Shown here in pieces: positions 1 through 8,183 of a DNA stretch of 52,998 nt. Made by a program: the position numbers and the translations under genes. Each line of letters starts with the position of its first letter. Position 1 is the first letter of the stretch. Where the stretch lies: the NCBI GenBank assembly GCA_001464425.1, contig LNEK01000021.1:1-52998 (forward strand), written 5' to 3'. This DNA comes from Alphaproteobacteria bacterium Ga0077535 (GTDB taxonomy: Bacteria; Pseudomonadota; Alphaproteobacteria; Caulobacterales; Aquidulcibacteraceae). Below the pieces are notes generated by a model. That model had not been told where the DNA came from. It did not search any database and saw only the letters and a program-made list of their open reading frames with translations.

Positions 1-9
1 GTAGTTCCG

Positions 10-417
10 ATGAATCTGATCCAGACGCTCGAACAAGAAGAAGTCGCCCGCATCACCAAGGGCAAGACCGTCCCGTCTTTCGATCCGGGCGACACGCTAC
101 GCGTTAACGTAAAGATCAAAGAAGGCGAGCGCGAGCGCGTTCAGGCCTATGAAGGCGTCTGCATTGCCCGCTCTGGTGGCGGCCTCAATGCCAACTTCAC
201 CGTTCGCAAAATCAGCTTCGGCGAAGGCGTCGAGCGCGTGTTCCCGCTCTACTCGCCGACCGTCGATTCCATCGAAGTCGTTCGCCGCGGCAAGGTCCGT
301 CGCGCGAAGCTCTATTACCTGCGCGATCGCCGCGGCAAGTCGGCTCGTATCGCTGAACGCGCCGGCGGCGCACGCGAAGAGGACTTCGTCGGCGAAGCTG
401 CCGACGCGGCCGAATAA
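10..417 (+). CDS. rplS: 50S ribosomal protein L19
   Basis: This is ribosomal protein L19, which sits at the interface of the 30S and 50S subunits. The 135-residue product carries the typical family core: an N-terminal helix, then the [20 protein letters not shown] and [13 protein letters not shown] stretches, [21 protein letters not shown], and the basic [22 protein letters not shown] segment that contacts rRNA (each quoted in part). Residues after about 118 form an acidic Ala/Glu tail that many alphaproteobacterial L19 proteins have. In this class rplS usually ends a rpsP-rimM-trmD-rplS operon, so the missing upstream genes probably lie left of the window. Only nine bases precede the ATG, so its ribosome binding site cannot be judged. 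An intrinsic terminator follows within 25 bases. Confidence 0.98.
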   Translation: MNLIQTLEQEEVARITKGKTVPSFDPGDTLRVNVKIKEGERERVQAYEGVCIARSGGGLNANFTVRKISFGEGVERVFPLYSPTVDSIEVVRRGKVRRAKLYYLRDRRGKSARIAERAGGAREEDFVGEAADAAE

Positions 418-440
418 GACTTTGGCCTGTTGAAATTGAA

Positions 441-468
441 GCCCCGCGAGGCGACTCGCGGGGCTTTT
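441..468 (+). terminator. Intrinsic terminator after rplS
   Basis: A perfect 10-bp stem, GCCCCGCGAG / CTCGCGGGGC, with a four-base GCGA loop is followed directly by TTTT. It starts 24 bases after the rplS stop and separates the ribosomal transcript from mtaB. Confidence 0.9.
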
Positions 469-520
469 CATTTGCCGCGCTTGACCTTGCCGCCCCACAC
501 GCTCACCTGACCTCAACACC

Positions 521-1783
521 ATGAACGCGCCGACGAAACCTCCGCGCGCGGATGTCGAGATCCTGACGCTCGGCTGCCGCTTGAACGCTTATGAAAGCGA
601 AGCAATGCGCTCGCTTGCTGGCGAAGCTGAGCTATCGAATGCCGTAATCATCAACACTTGCGCCGTCACTGGCGAAGCCGTGCGCCAAGCGCGCCAGACC
701 ATCCGCCGCGCGCGCCGTGAACGCCCGGACGCGGAGATCATCGTCACCGGCTGCGCCGCGCAGATCGATCCGCAGGCGTTCGCTGCGATGCCCGAAGTCA
801 GCCGCGTCATCGGCAACATCGAGAAGATGCAGGCCGAAACCTTCGCGCGCCGTCAGCATGAGCGCGTGCAAGTCGCCGACATAATGGCCGTGCGCGAGAC
901 CGCTTCGCACCTAATCGACGGCTTTCAGGAGCGCACGCGCGTTTACGTCCAAGTCCAGAACGGCTGCGACCATCGCTGCACGTTTTGCATCATTCCGTAT
1001 GGGCGCGGAAACTCGCGCTCGGCGCCGGCCGGTGATGTAATCGATCAAATTCGCCGCCTCGCCGCCAACGGCGTTCCCGAAGTGGTGCTCACCGGGGTTG
1101 ATCTCACATCGTGGGGCGCTGACCTCCCCGGTCAGCCACAACTCGGCGCCCTCGTTGCGCGCATCCTGAAGCTTGCTCCTGACTTGCCAATGCTGCGCCT
1201 CTCATCTCTCGACGCAATCGAGATGGACGATCAGCTGTTCGAGCTCGTCACGCAAAATGAACGTGTCGCGCCGTATATGCATCTCTCATTGCAGCATGGC
1301 GACGACATGATCCTAAAGCGCATGAAGCGCCGGCACTCGCGGGCGCAGGCGATCGAACTGTGCCAGCGCTTGAAGGCTGCACGTCCGGAGATCGCTCTCG
1401 GCGCTGATCTCATCGCTGGCTTCCCAACGGAGACCGAGGAGCACTTTTCGAACCTAGTTTCCGTCATCGACGAATGCGGCCTCGCCTACGTGCACGTGTT
1501 TCCGTTCAGCCCACGCGAAGGCACGCCCGCGGCGCGCATGCCGCAACTTGATCGCGCTCTCGTCAAAGAAAGGGCCGCGCGCCTTCGCGAGGCTGCGAGC
1601 GGCGCGCTTGCACGTCACCTCGATGCGTGGGTTGGCCGTGAGGCGATCGGTGTTATCGAACGAGAAGGCTTTGCTCGTCTGCCCGATTTCACACCTGTTC
1701 ACTTCCAAGGTGCACCGGAGGGTTTTCAGCGTCTGCGCTTCACGGCCCATGACGGCGCGCACTTGATCGGCGAGCCGGCATGA
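521..1783 (+). CDS. mtaB: tRNA t6A37 methylthiotransferase MtaB
   Basis: Radical SAM enzyme of the methylthiotransferase family that converts N6-threonylcarbamoyladenosine at tRNA position 37 to its 2-methylthio form. The N-terminal UPF0004 domain shows the three cysteines expected for the auxiliary [4Fe-4S] cluster (C19 in TLGCRLN, C47 in NTCAVT, C78 in VTGCAAQ). The radical SAM CxxxCxxC motif is C149-DHR-C153-TF-C156. The 420-residue length fits MtaB, and the CRLNAYES start separates it from MiaB and RimO. The C-terminal TRAM-like part is short and weakly conserved. The stop overlaps the ftsY start by four bases (ATGA), so the two are translationally coupled. In many relatives dapF sits just upstream of mtaB; here rplS does. 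Confidence 0.95.
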   Translation: MNAPTKPPRADVEILTLGCRLNAYESEAMRSLAGEAELSNAVIINTCAVTGEAVRQARQTIRRARRERPDAEIIVTGCAAQIDPQAFAAMPEVSRVIGNIEKMQAETFARRQHERVQVADIMAVRETASHLIDGFQERTRVYVQVQNGCDHRCTFCIIPYGRGNSRSAPAGDVIDQIRRLAANGVPEVVLTGVDLTSWGADLPGQPQLGALVARILKLAPDLPMLRLSSLDAIEMDDQLFELVTQNERVAPYMHLSLQHGDDMILKRMKRRHSRAQAIELCQRLKAARPEIALGADLIAGFPTETEEHFSNLVSVIDECGLAYVHVFPFSPREGTPAARMPQLDRALVKERAARLREAASGALARHLDAWVGREAIGVIEREGFARLPDFTPVHFQGAPEGFQRLRFTAHDGAHLIGEPA

Positions 1784-2745
1784 TCTGGGGTCTATTCGAC
1801 AAAAAGAAGAAGCCGGAAGAGGCAGCGCCCGAGCAAGCGAAGGGCTTGTTGGATGGCCTGCGCAAATCTTCGGCCAAGCTGGCAGATAGCTTCACCGCCG
1901 TTTTCACCAAGGAGAAGCTCGACGCCGCCGACATCGCCGCGTTGGAAGAAGTGCTGATCGCCTCCGACATGGGCGCGAGCGCTGCGGCACGAATAGCAGC
2001 GGCGCTTGCTGATCAACGCTTCAGTAAAGAGAACGGCGATGTTGAAGCGCGCGAAGCGCTTGCGCTCGAAGTTGCGCGCATCCTGAAGCCGCGTGAAGCG
2101 CAGCTTGATCTCACGGACGGCGTGAAACCGCGCATTGTGTTGGTGATCGGCGTCAACGGCTCGGGCAAGACGACGACGATTGGCAAACTCGCCGACAATC
2201 TCACCAATGCCGGCGCCAAAGTGATCATCGGCGCCGCCGACACTTTCCGCGCGGCGGCTATCGAACAGCTCAAGGTCTGGGCCGATCGCGCAGATGCGTC
2301 CTTCGTTTCTTCCACGCAGGGCGCCGATGCGGCCGGCGTGGCGTTCGAGACGGTGAAGCGCGCGAAAGAAGAGAATGCCGACGTGGCGCTGATCGACACG
2401 GCCGGGCGCCTACAGAACAAGTCCGAGCTGATGGCGGAGCTGGCAAAGATCATCCGCGTCATGCGGAAAATGGACGAGGACGCCCCTCACGAAACCCTGC
2501 TCGTGCTCGACGCTACTGTCGGCCAAAATGCGCTCAGCCAAGTCGAGAGCTTTCGCTCGGTGACAGAAATCACCGGCCTCGTCATGACCAAGCTAGACGG
2601 CACGGCCAAAGGCGGCGTGCTGGTGGCGGTGGCGCAACGCCATGCGATCCCGATCCACTTCATCGGCGTTGGCGAAAAGGCCGAAGATCTGCAGCCGTTC
2701 GACGCGACGAGCTTTGCGCGCGCGCTCGTAGGCTTGAGCACATGA
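1780..2745 (+). CDS. ftsY: Signal recognition particle receptor FtsY
   Basis: GTPase that receives SRP-ribosome complexes at the inner membrane during co-translational targeting. The 321-residue protein has the helical N domain (about 25-105) and the G domain. Motifs seen are the P-loop [10 protein letters not shown] (K130), the DTFRAAA segment, [15 protein letters not shown] and the closing DLQPFD. The N-terminal acidic A domain of E. coli FtsY is absent; only a short basic stretch (DKKKKPEE) precedes the N domain, as in other Alphaproteobacteria. It overlaps mtaB at its start and the next gene at its stop, each by four bases, so the three genes form one operon. Confidence 0.97.
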   Translation: MIWGLFDKKKKPEEAAPEQAKGLLDGLRKSSAKLADSFTAVFTKEKLDAADIAALEEVLIASDMGASAAARIAAALADQRFSKENGDVEAREALALEVARILKPREAQLDLTDGVKPRIVLVIGVNGSGKTTTIGKLADNLTNAGAKVIIGAADTFRAAAIEQLKVWADRADASFVSSTQGADAAGVAFETVKRAKEENADVALIDTAGRLQNKSELMAELAKIIRVMRKMDEDAPHETLLVLDATVGQNALSQVESFRSVTEITGLVMTKLDGTAKGGVLVAVAQRHAIPIHFIGVGEKAEDLQPFDATSFARALVGLST

Positions 2746-3083
2746 GCGCGGCGCTGCCGCCCTGCCCGATGTGCGGATCGGTGCTCACCTACGAGGACGG
2801 CCCGATGCTCATTTGTCCCGAATGCGCCAATGAATGGTCGCCGCGACAGCATGCTGCGAGCGATGCAGCCCCCGACATCCGCGACGCCAACGGCAACGTG
2901 CTGGCCGACGGCGACACCGTGACGGTGATCAAGGACTTGAAGATCAAAGGCACTTCGCAAGTCCTAAAGGTCGGCACGCGCGTTAAGAACATCCGCCTCG
3001 TCGGCGGCGATCACGACATCGATTGCAAGATCGATGGCTTCGGCCCGATGAAGCTCAAGTCCGAGTTCGTGCGGAAAGCTTAG
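2742..3083 (+). CDS. yjdM: YjdM/PhnA-family zinc-ribbon protein
   Basis: Small cytoplasmic protein (113 residues) of the family once called PhnA, whose biochemical role is unsettled. An N-terminal zinc ribbon has CPMC (about residues 8-11) and CPEC (about 25-28). An OB-like C-terminal domain holds the family signature [20 protein letters not shown], then [10 protein letters not shown] and [19 protein letters not shown]. The family name was linked to phosphonate use, but no phn genes are near, and placement after ftsY suggests only co-transcription. The start overlaps ftsY by ATGA. The stop overlaps, tail to tail, the stop of the minus-strand cyclophilin gene. Confidence 0.9.
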   Translation: MSAALPPCPMCGSVLTYEDGPMLICPECANEWSPRQHAASDAAPDIRDANGNVLADGDTVTVIKDLKIKGTSQVLKVGTRVKNIRLVGGDHDIDCKIDGFGPMKLKSEFVRKA

Positions 3084-3970
3084 GGGCGCACCCGCACCGG
3101 CAGCGGCACGTTGCACACGTTCACGTGGCCGACCGGATCCAGGAACCAGCTTTCACGACGGAAGCGGCGGCTCTCGATCACATCACGGAACGTTGCGCTC
3201 TCGGTGCGCAGCGCTTCCAGATTGACGCGCTCGCTTGCCGGCAATTCCGAACCGAGCCGCACGGAGGTAATCGTCGTGCGCTCTTCTGGCGTTTCATAGA
3301 ACCCGAGCGGCCCCGTTCCGCGCGGCATGATCGAGAGCAGCTCCATGCCCTGCAGCACACGGCCGACAGTGGCGATGTTGCGATCCAGGTGACGCGGCGC
3401 GTGGCCAATAACAACGTAAAGCTCGGCGCCACTACCGCTCTCCGCCGTGTCGCCGCGCCCAGCGCCGACCATGCCAGGGCAGTGCGTCATCCAAGTCTCG
3501 CGTCCGTTGCTGGCGACAGGAAAGCCGTGCGCGAACCCAACTTCACGGGCGTACGTATCGGGATCGACCAAGCGGGTAATGTCCACACCTGCGCGAGGGC
3601 GATCGAACTCGGGCGCGAGCGTCGCTTGCGCCTCGCCCATCGGACGCGGGTCAGCTTCGTCGCGGCCCCATTGTACGACGTAATTTTCCTGCGAGCGCAC
3701 GATGGCGGCGCCGTCCCAGTAATGCGCGCGCGCCAGCGCCTGGATGTTGTCGGTGTGGAGCGGTGTGTAATCGGCGGCCAGTTCGATGATCACGCGGCCC
3801 TGCGGCAGCTGCATGTACAGCAGATTGGCCTGATCGACTGTGCGCCAATCGCTTGCTGGCGATTGTTCCAGGATTTCCCCCAAAGACCGTACGGGCGCAT
3901 TCGCCGGCGGCGCCTCGGCGCTTGCGCAGGCGGCCAAAAACCCAAACGCCACAACCGCAACAAATCTCAT
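3080..3970 (-). CDS. Cyclophilin-type peptidyl-prolyl isomerase, lipoprotein
   Basis: Predicted periplasmic prolyl isomerase, 296 residues. I start it at the ATG at 3970, because the product then opens with a lipoprotein signal ([17 protein letters not shown], lipobox LAAC) and a GGAGG ribosome site lies eight bases upstream; the longer frame adds an unlikely Arg/Gly-rich stretch. Cyclophilin features are [36 protein letters not shown], and [29 protein letters not shown]. The usual FHRVI and GSQFFI signatures are replaced by divergent sequence, so activity is uncertain and a pure chaperone or scaffold role is possible. It is divergent from yciB and convergent with yjdM. Confidence 0.85.
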   Translation of the reverse strand: MRFVAVVAFGFLAACASAEAPPANAPVRSLGEILEQSPASDWRTVDQANLLYMQLPQGRVIIELAADYTPLHTDNIQALARAHYWDGAAIVRSQENYVVQWGRDEADPRPMGEAQATLAPEFDRPRAGVDITRLVDPDTYAREVGFAHGFPVASNGRETWMTHCPGMVGAGRGDTAESGSGAELYVVIGHAPRHLDRNIATVGRVLQGMELLSIMPRGTGPLGFYETPEERTTITSVRLGSELPASERVNLEALRTESATFRDVIESRRFRRESWFLDPVGHVNVCNVPLPVRVRP

Positions 3971-4063
3971 CGCGTCCTCCCAGACATTTCCTGATCTGGG
4001 CCGGAAACGCCCCGCAGCGCAAGCATCTGGTCTGCCCCCCAAGTTTCCGCGTATGTGGTGCCC

Positions 4064-4729
4064 ATGAGCGAAGACCTGACTGCCCACGACGCAACCACGC
4101 CGCGCAGCGCCAGCAATGGGGCCAGCCAGCTATGGATCGATCTGGGTCCCATTCTCGTCTTCGTGGTCACCTACAACGTGCTGTTTCGGATCGCGGCGAC
4201 CAAGGATGAAGCGATCTACATCGCCACTGGCGTGTTCATCGTGTCCGTGCTCGCAGCGATTGGCTGGTGCAAGCTGAAGCGCGGAAAGGTGCCGCCCATC
4301 CTTATCGTCACCGGCGTGCTGGTGACCGCGTTCGGCGGCCTGACCATCATTTTCCACGATCCCTCGATCATCCAGATCAAGTTCACGTTCACATTCCTGT
4401 TCTACGCCGCCGCGATCCTCTTCTCGCTTGCGATCAAGCAGAACGTTTGGAAGCTCTTCTTCAAACACCTTTTCAATCTTCCTGACCGGATTTGGAATGT
4501 CCTCGCAGTACGCTGGGCGGTGTTCTACCTCGTGGTCGCGGCGCTCAACGAAGTGCTGCGCTACAATTTCAATGAAGCGAACGGCAACTTCGACACTTGG
4601 CTCAATCTCCGCACGGTGCTGACCTATCCGGCCTTCATCGCATTCGCCGCGATCAACACGCCGATTGTGCTGAAGCATCACCGCGAGGAGGCGGAACCCG
4701 CGGCAGAGCCAACTGCGCCAACTGCCTAA
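4064..4729 (+). CDS. yciB: Inner membrane septation protein YciB/IspZ
   Basis: Polytopic inner-membrane protein of the YciB (IspZ) family, linked to cell envelope integrity and intracellular septation. About 221 residues with five to six hydrophobic helices. Family motifs are WIDLGPILVFVVTYN, TGVLVTAFGGLTIIFHDPSIIQIK and NLPDRIWNVLAVRWAVFY, followed by NEVLRYNF. I chose the ATG at 4064; an in-frame GTG nine bases earlier is also possible, and neither has a clear Shine-Dalgarno. The C-terminus is a charged Glu/Ala/Pro tail. It is commonly found next to ftsY and the ccm genes in Alphaproteobacteria, as here. Confidence 0.95.
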   Translation: MSEDLTAHDATTPRSASNGASQLWIDLGPILVFVVTYNVLFRIAATKDEAIYIATGVFIVSVLAAIGWCKLKRGKVPPILIVTGVLVTAFGGLTIIFHDPSIIQIKFTFTFLFYAAAILFSLAIKQNVWKLFFKHLFNLPDRIWNVLAVRWAVFYLVVAALNEVLRYNFNEANGNFDTWLNLRTVLTYPAFIAFAAINTPIVLKHHREEAEPAAEPTAPTA

Positions 4730-4739
4730 GCGCGGCAAA

Positions 4740-4765
4740 TCGCCAGAATTTCGCCTTTCTGGCGA
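4740..4765 (+). terminator. Hairpin downstream of yciB
   Basis: A perfect 9-bp inverted repeat, TCGCCAGAA / TTCTGGCGA, with an eight-base loop begins ten bases after the yciB stop. There is no following T run, so it could be a terminator without a U tract or an mRNA-stabilising hairpin. Confidence 0.5.
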
Positions 4766-4785
4766 ACCAAGCTCGAACACATGAT

Positions 4786-4795
4786 TGAACGTTCA
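4786..4795. promoter_or_regulatory. Palindrome upstream of the MarR gene
   Basis: The 10-bp perfect palindrome TGAACGTTCA lies 44 bases before the chosen MarR start. MarR-family regulators usually bind short palindromes in their own promoters, so this is a candidate autoregulatory operator. That is inference from position and symmetry only. Confidence 0.35.
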
Positions 4796-4838
4796 CACTG
4801 TGGCGTTAATCTCCGCCGGCTTTTGGGGGCGGATCATC

Positions 4839-5405
4839 ATGGCGCGGTCGATGTCGGACCTACCTGAGTCCGAGGCCTACCGGCTGGCGACATCGCCCAG
4901 TCATCTGCTGCATCGCGCCGAGCAATTGGCGGCTGACCGGTTCACGCAATTGGTCGGCGATAGCGTCACGCTGCGCCAGTTCGCTGTGCTCGCCGCCATC
5001 GCGGAATCGCCGGGCCTCAGTCAAAGCGATTTGGTGCGCGCCACCGGTGTTGATCGTTCAACTATGGCCGACATGATGAACCGCATGGAGACACGCGGCT
5101 GGATCACGCGTGTCGCGTCTACCTTGGATGCGCGTGCGCGCTCGGTCCGCCTCGCTTCGTCCGGCGTCACGTTGTTGGCAGCCGCGACGCATCACGCGCG
5201 CGCGGCGGACGCGGCCATTCTCGATGCGCTCCCGAAGACTAAACGCCGTGCGTTTCTCAACACACTAACCAAGCTTGCAAAGATTTCGGATGAAGCCGCG
5301 GCAAAAGCGGATCGGGAAGAGCGCAAAAAGGCTAAGCGCACGCGCAAAGAGCGCGCCAAAAAGAAAGACGACAAGGCAAGCACGGCCCGCAAGCCGCGGC
5401 GCTGA
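4839..5405 (+). CDS. MarR-family transcriptional regulator
   Basis: Winged-helix dimeric repressor or activator, 188 residues from the ATG at 4839, which has a purine-rich GGGGGCGGAT sequence ahead of it; an ATG at 4851 is also possible. The MarR wHTH spans LRQFAVLAAIAESPGLSQSDLVRATGVDRSTMADMMNRMETRGWI (quoted only to mark its extent, about residues 40-95 of the protein) and is followed by the wing with the DARARSV sequence. The last ~45 residues are a highly basic, Lys/Arg/Ala-rich tail (KKAKR, KERAKKKDDK) that is not part of the core fold and may bind DNA non-specifically. The gene converges on ccmG with a five-base gap. No target can be named; the only regulated site suggested is the palindrome in its own upstream region. 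Confidence 0.88.
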   Translation: MARSMSDLPESEAYRLATSPSHLLHRAEQLAADRFTQLVGDSVTLRQFAVLAAIAESPGLSQSDLVRATGVDRSTMADMMNRMETRGWITRVASTLDARARSVRLASSGVTLLAAATHHARAADAAILDALPKTKRRAFLNTLTKLAKISDEAAAKADREERKKAKRTRKERAKKKDDKASTARKPRR

Positions 5406-5410
5406 CCGAA

Positions 5411-5932
5411 TTAGTTCTGAAGCGCCGGTGCGATCACGTCGTTCATGATCTCCGGTGTGATGGCCCCGCGATGCGCAGCGCGGATTTCGCCGTCCGGCCC
5501 GATGACGAATGTCTCAGGCGCGCCGGTGACGCCAAGTTCGAGCCCTGCCCGGCCTTCGGGGTCCATGCCGACGAGTTCGTACGGATTGCCCAGTTCCTGC
5601 AGAAACGCGCCGGTGTCTTCGGGGGCATCCTTGTAAGCGATGCCCATGATGACCACGCCACTTCGCCGCAGCGTCATCAGCTGCGCATGCTCCGCGCGGC
5701 ACGGCGTGCACCAGGAGGCAAAAACGTTGATCAGGTAAGGACGCCCACGCATCGCCTCCGTGCTGACTGGCGCGCCGCCGGCAAGCGGCTCCATCACCAA
5801 CGCCGGAACAGGGCGGCCAACCATGCCGACAGCGAAATTCTCGCGTTCACCGCCCCGCAACAACATCACAGCGGAAGCGATGACCACCACGGCCAACACG
5901 AGCAGCGGCGCGAAGGCAGCTACGCGGTTCAT
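5411..5932 (-). CDS. ccmG: Cytochrome c maturation thiol-disulfide reductase CcmG/DsbE
   Basis: Membrane-anchored periplasmic thioredoxin that keeps the CXXCH haem-binding cysteines of apocytochrome c reduced. The 173-residue protein has one N-terminal membrane helix (about residues 7-25), then a thioredoxin fold with the active site WCTPC (C75, C78) and a cis-proline region at GAPETFVIGPDG. It is the last gene of ccmABCDG. Its ATG overlaps the ccmD stop by four bases. ccmE, ccmF and ccmH are not in the window and must lie elsewhere. Confidence 0.95.
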   Translation of the reverse strand: MNRVAAFAPLLVLAVVVIASAVMLLRGGERENFAVGMVGRPVPALVMEPLAGGAPVSTEAMRGRPYLINVFASWCTPCRAEHAQLMTLRRSGVVIMGIAYKDAPEDTGAFLQELGNPYELVGMDPEGRAGLELGVTGAPETFVIGPDGEIRAAHRGAITPEIMNDVIAPALQN

Positions 5933-6063
5933 GACCGCTTCAACTCTTTGGCGCGCTTCGCCCAGTAGCGCAGCCGGAAGACGACAACCGCCGCGAGAAC
6001 AGCGAGCGCCACACTAACAATTGCGTACGCTGCATAAACGAAGCTCCAACCGCCTTCGATCAT
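5929..6063 (-). CDS. ccmD: Haem exporter accessory protein CcmD
   Basis: A 44-residue single-helix membrane protein that helps release holo-CcmE from the CcmABC complex. The reading frame has a short N-terminus (MIEGGWSFVYAAYAIV), one hydrophobic helix and a basic cytoplasmic tail (LRYWAKRAKELKRS), which is the CcmD layout. I start it at 6063 because that ATG overlaps the ccmC stop (ATGA) and the stop overlaps the ccmG start in the same way. The longer frame reaching 6306 merely reads through ccmC in another frame. Confidence 0.9.
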   Translation of the reverse strand: MIEGGWSFVYAAYAIVSVALAVLAAVVVFRLRYWAKRAKELKRS

Positions 6064-6782
6064 GCTTCGCCTCCCCGCATGCGCGCCGCTTCGACACGAC
6101 GGCGGAAAATCGCCGCGCGCATGTTCATCATCAGAAGCGCCGCAAAGAGCGCCAGGTAGGCGCCGGCCATCGTCAACAACGGGCCAAGCATGCTCGGATG
6201 AATCGCCGAGCCGCCCGAGCGCATAATGCTCGCAGGTTGATGTAACGTGCTCCACCAATCCACAGAGAACTTGATGATCGGAAGATTGATCAAACCAACC
6301 AAACACAAAATGGCGGCGAGCCGCGCCGCCTTTTCTTCATCGTCCATCGCACTCCAAAGCGCGATGTAACCAAGGTAGATGATGAAGAGCGCCAACATCG
6401 ATGTCAGGCGTCCGTCCCACTCCCACCACGTGCCCCAAGTCGGCGCACCCCAGAGTGAACCTGTGATAAGACAAACCGCCGCGAAGGTTGCGCCGATCGG
6501 CGCCGCGGCGCGCGCGGCCACATCGGCGAGCGAATGGCGCCATACCAAACCCACAAAGCTCGCCACCCCCATGAACGCGTATACGCCCATAGACCACCAG
6601 GCGGCTGGCACGTGCACGTACATGATCCGCACCGTCTCGCCCTGCTGATAATCAGCCGGCGAAAACGCGAGCGCCCACGGAAGTCCGACGGCAAAGGCGA
6701 TCACCGCCAGCCCAAAGAACAACGGCGCAGCCCAAGCCGAAAAAGCCATAAAGCGGGCGGGGTTGGCGAGATAGGTCAGCAT
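6060..6782 (-). CDS. ccmC: Haem ABC transporter permease CcmC
   Basis: Six-helix inner-membrane protein that presents haem to CcmE in the type I cytochrome c maturation system. The 240-residue protein has the conserved tryptophan-rich haem-handling motif WGTWWEWDGRLTS and the nearby histidine segment YVHVPAAWWSM. The C-terminus is basic. It overlaps ccmD by four bases. A 58-base gap, the only sizeable gap in the operon, separates it from ccmB and carries a small repeat. The ATG at 6782 lacks a strong ribosome site. Confidence 0.96.
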   Translation of the reverse strand: MLTYLANPARFMAFSAWAAPLFFGLAVIAFAVGLPWALAFSPADYQQGETVRIMYVHVPAAWWSMGVYAFMGVASFVGLVWRHSLADVAARAAAPIGATFAAVCLITGSLWGAPTWGTWWEWDGRLTSMLALFIIYLGYIALWSAMDDEEKAARLAAILCLVGLINLPIIKFSVDWWSTLHQPASIMRSGGSAIHPSMLGPLLTMAGAYLALFAALLMMNMRAAIFRRRVEAARMRGGEA

Positions 6783-6788
6783 TCAGCT

Positions 6789-6838
6789 GTCAGGTATCAG
6801 GTGTGGGGGATGAACTGGAGTGGGCATTCTGACACCTG
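6789..6838. repeat. Short CAGGTGT/ACACCTG repeat between ccmB and ccmC
   Basis: The gap holds two tandem TCAGGTA/TCAGGTG units (6790-6804) and an inverted copy, ACACCTG (6832-6838), which pairs with CAGGTGT at 6798-6804 across a 27-base loop. It resembles a small dispersed intergenic repeat, but only a genome-wide count could show that. It may also set processing between the two halves of the ccm transcript. Confidence 0.45.
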
Positions 6839-6840
6839 CC

Positions 6841-7491
6841 TCACTCAGCCTGCAATCGAAGCGCCGCAGCGGCTGCAATCGGCCCGAGCGCCAGAGCGGC
6901 CAGCGCGCAGCCGGCGAGAATTGAGAGCGCCGCGCCGACCTCATCACCACCCGCCACCGCAGACCCAAAGATGATTGGCGGCGCAAAAAACGGCAGCACA
7001 ATGAGCGCAATCAGCACGCCTCCGCGCTTCACGCCCGCGGTAACCGCCGCGCCAATCAGGCCGACTCCGATGAAGGCGGCCGTCCCTAGCGCGAGGCTCA
7101 AGACGATCGCCGGCACGAGGCTCGGCGGCGCCTGCAGCGCTATCGCAGCCGGCGCGCCAGCAAGCGCCAGCGGCAGCCCGATCACGCACCACATCGCTGC
7201 GCCCTTTGCGAGCACCAAAGCCTCCAGCGGCGCCGGCGAGAGCATCATCTGATCGAGCGAACCATCTTCAAGGTCGGCTTGAAACAGGCGCTCCAGCGTC
7301 GCCAGCACAGCAAGCGCAGCAGCGATCCACACAAGCGGCGGGCCAGCGCTCTCCAACAGCGCGCGATCTGGCCCCATCGCCAACGGCACAAGCATGGTTG
7401 CGCCTAGAAAAAAGCCGAGCGGCGCTAATGCGCCTCCGCCCGCCCACATGAGCGCGACATCACGGCGAAACGTCGCCACAAACGCATTCAT
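6841..7491 (-). CDS. ccmB: Haem exporter permease CcmB
   Basis: Membrane subunit that partners the CcmA ATPase in releasing holo-CcmE. The 216-residue product starts at the ATG at 7491, where the ATGA overlap with the ccmA stop fixes the start; the longer frame extends far into ccmA in another phase. Six hydrophobic helices are visible. Conserved family segments are FRRDVALMW near the N-terminus, the LERLFQADLEDGSLDQMMLSP loop (quoted across the motif, residues about 63-83) and the late PIIFGSA region. Confidence 0.95.
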   Translation of the reverse strand: MNAFVATFRRDVALMWAGGGALAPLGFFLGATMLVPLAMGPDRALLESAGPPLVWIAAALAVLATLERLFQADLEDGSLDQMMLSPAPLEALVLAKGAAMWCVIGLPLALAGAPAAIALQAPPSLVPAIVLSLALGTAAFIGVGLIGAAVTAGVKRGGVLIALIVLPFFAPPIIFGSAVAGGDEVGAALSILAGCALAALALGPIAAAAALRLQAE

Positions 7492-8108
7492 GCGGTCACC
7501 GTCAGCGTTTGCGATGGCTCGGGACCAAGCGCATCGTGGACAGCCGCAACCACCAACCCGCCGTCGGCGCGATGCGCTTCGATCAGCGCCGAAAGCATTT
7601 CGCGTCCCCGCGCATCGAGCGCCGCTGCAGGCTCGTCCAATAGCCAGATGGGCCGAGGCGCCAGCACCAGCCGCGCCAACGCAAGCCGGCGCGCTTGTCC
7701 TTGGCTCAATACGCGCACCGGAAGCTCCGCTTGCGCAGTGAGACCAACGCGCGCAAGCGCGCCGTCGCGCCGTGCCGCCGAAGCGCCGAACAATCCGGCC
7801 CAATGCTGCGCGTGCGCGTACGCCGTCGCGGCCCCCTTCAAACCATTGAGATGACCGACATAGTGCAGCGCCAAGGTCGGCTCTTCGGCCCCCTCCACTG
7901 CGATCTTGCCGGCGCGCGGCTTCACGAAACCAGCAAGCGCACGAAGCAGGGTCGTCTTGCCGCTGCCGTTGCCGCCCCGAACCTCAACGTATTCGCCAGC
8001 GCCAGCGTCAAAGCTCAACGCGCGCACCAAAATCCGTTCACCACGCGAAAGCGTCAGCGATTCAACCCGTAAAGCCGGTTTGTCTTGGAAAGGTCCGGAG
8101 GCGCTCAT
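7488..8108 (-). CDS. ccmA: Haem exporter ATP-binding protein CcmA
   Basis: ABC ATPase that powers the CcmABCD complex. In its 206 residues are the Walker A GGNGSGKTT (K51), the ABC signature LSQGQARRLALARL, the Walker B region IWLLDEPAAALD and a switch histidine in VVAAVHDAL. It is the first gene of the minus-strand operon ccmABCDG. A 75-base divergent region separates it from the DUF4349 gene and should hold the operon promoter, though I see no clear -35/-10 pair. Confidence 0.96.
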   Translation of the reverse strand: MSASGPFQDKPALRVESLTLSRGERILVRALSFDAGAGEYVEVRGGNGSGKTTLLRALAGFVKPRAGKIAVEGAEEPTLALHYVGHLNGLKGAATAYAHAQHWAGLFGASAARRDGALARVGLTAQAELPVRVLSQGQARRLALARLVLAPRPIWLLDEPAAALDARGREMLSALIEAHRADGGLVVAAVHDALGPEPSQTLTVTA

Positions 8109-8142
8109 ATTGCGGCCCCGGTTCTAGAAAGGGTTGCGTCAT

Positions 8143-8164
8143 CCGCCAAGGCGGGCCTTGGTGG
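8143..8164 (+). promoter_or_regulatory. Hairpin in the ccmA/DUF4349 divergent region
   Basis: CCGCCAAGG and CCTTGGTGG pair over nine positions (one G-U) around a CGGG loop, ending 20 bases before the DUF4349 start. It would sit in the 5' leader of that mRNA. A regulatory role is inference only. Confidence 0.3.
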
Positions 8165-8183
8165 AGCGCGGAGGGAAACTGCA

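Noticed and set aside
3023-3994. 323-codon plus-strand frame
   Set aside because: It is the antisense of the cyclophilin-like gene, with the same shadow signature and no recognisable motifs.
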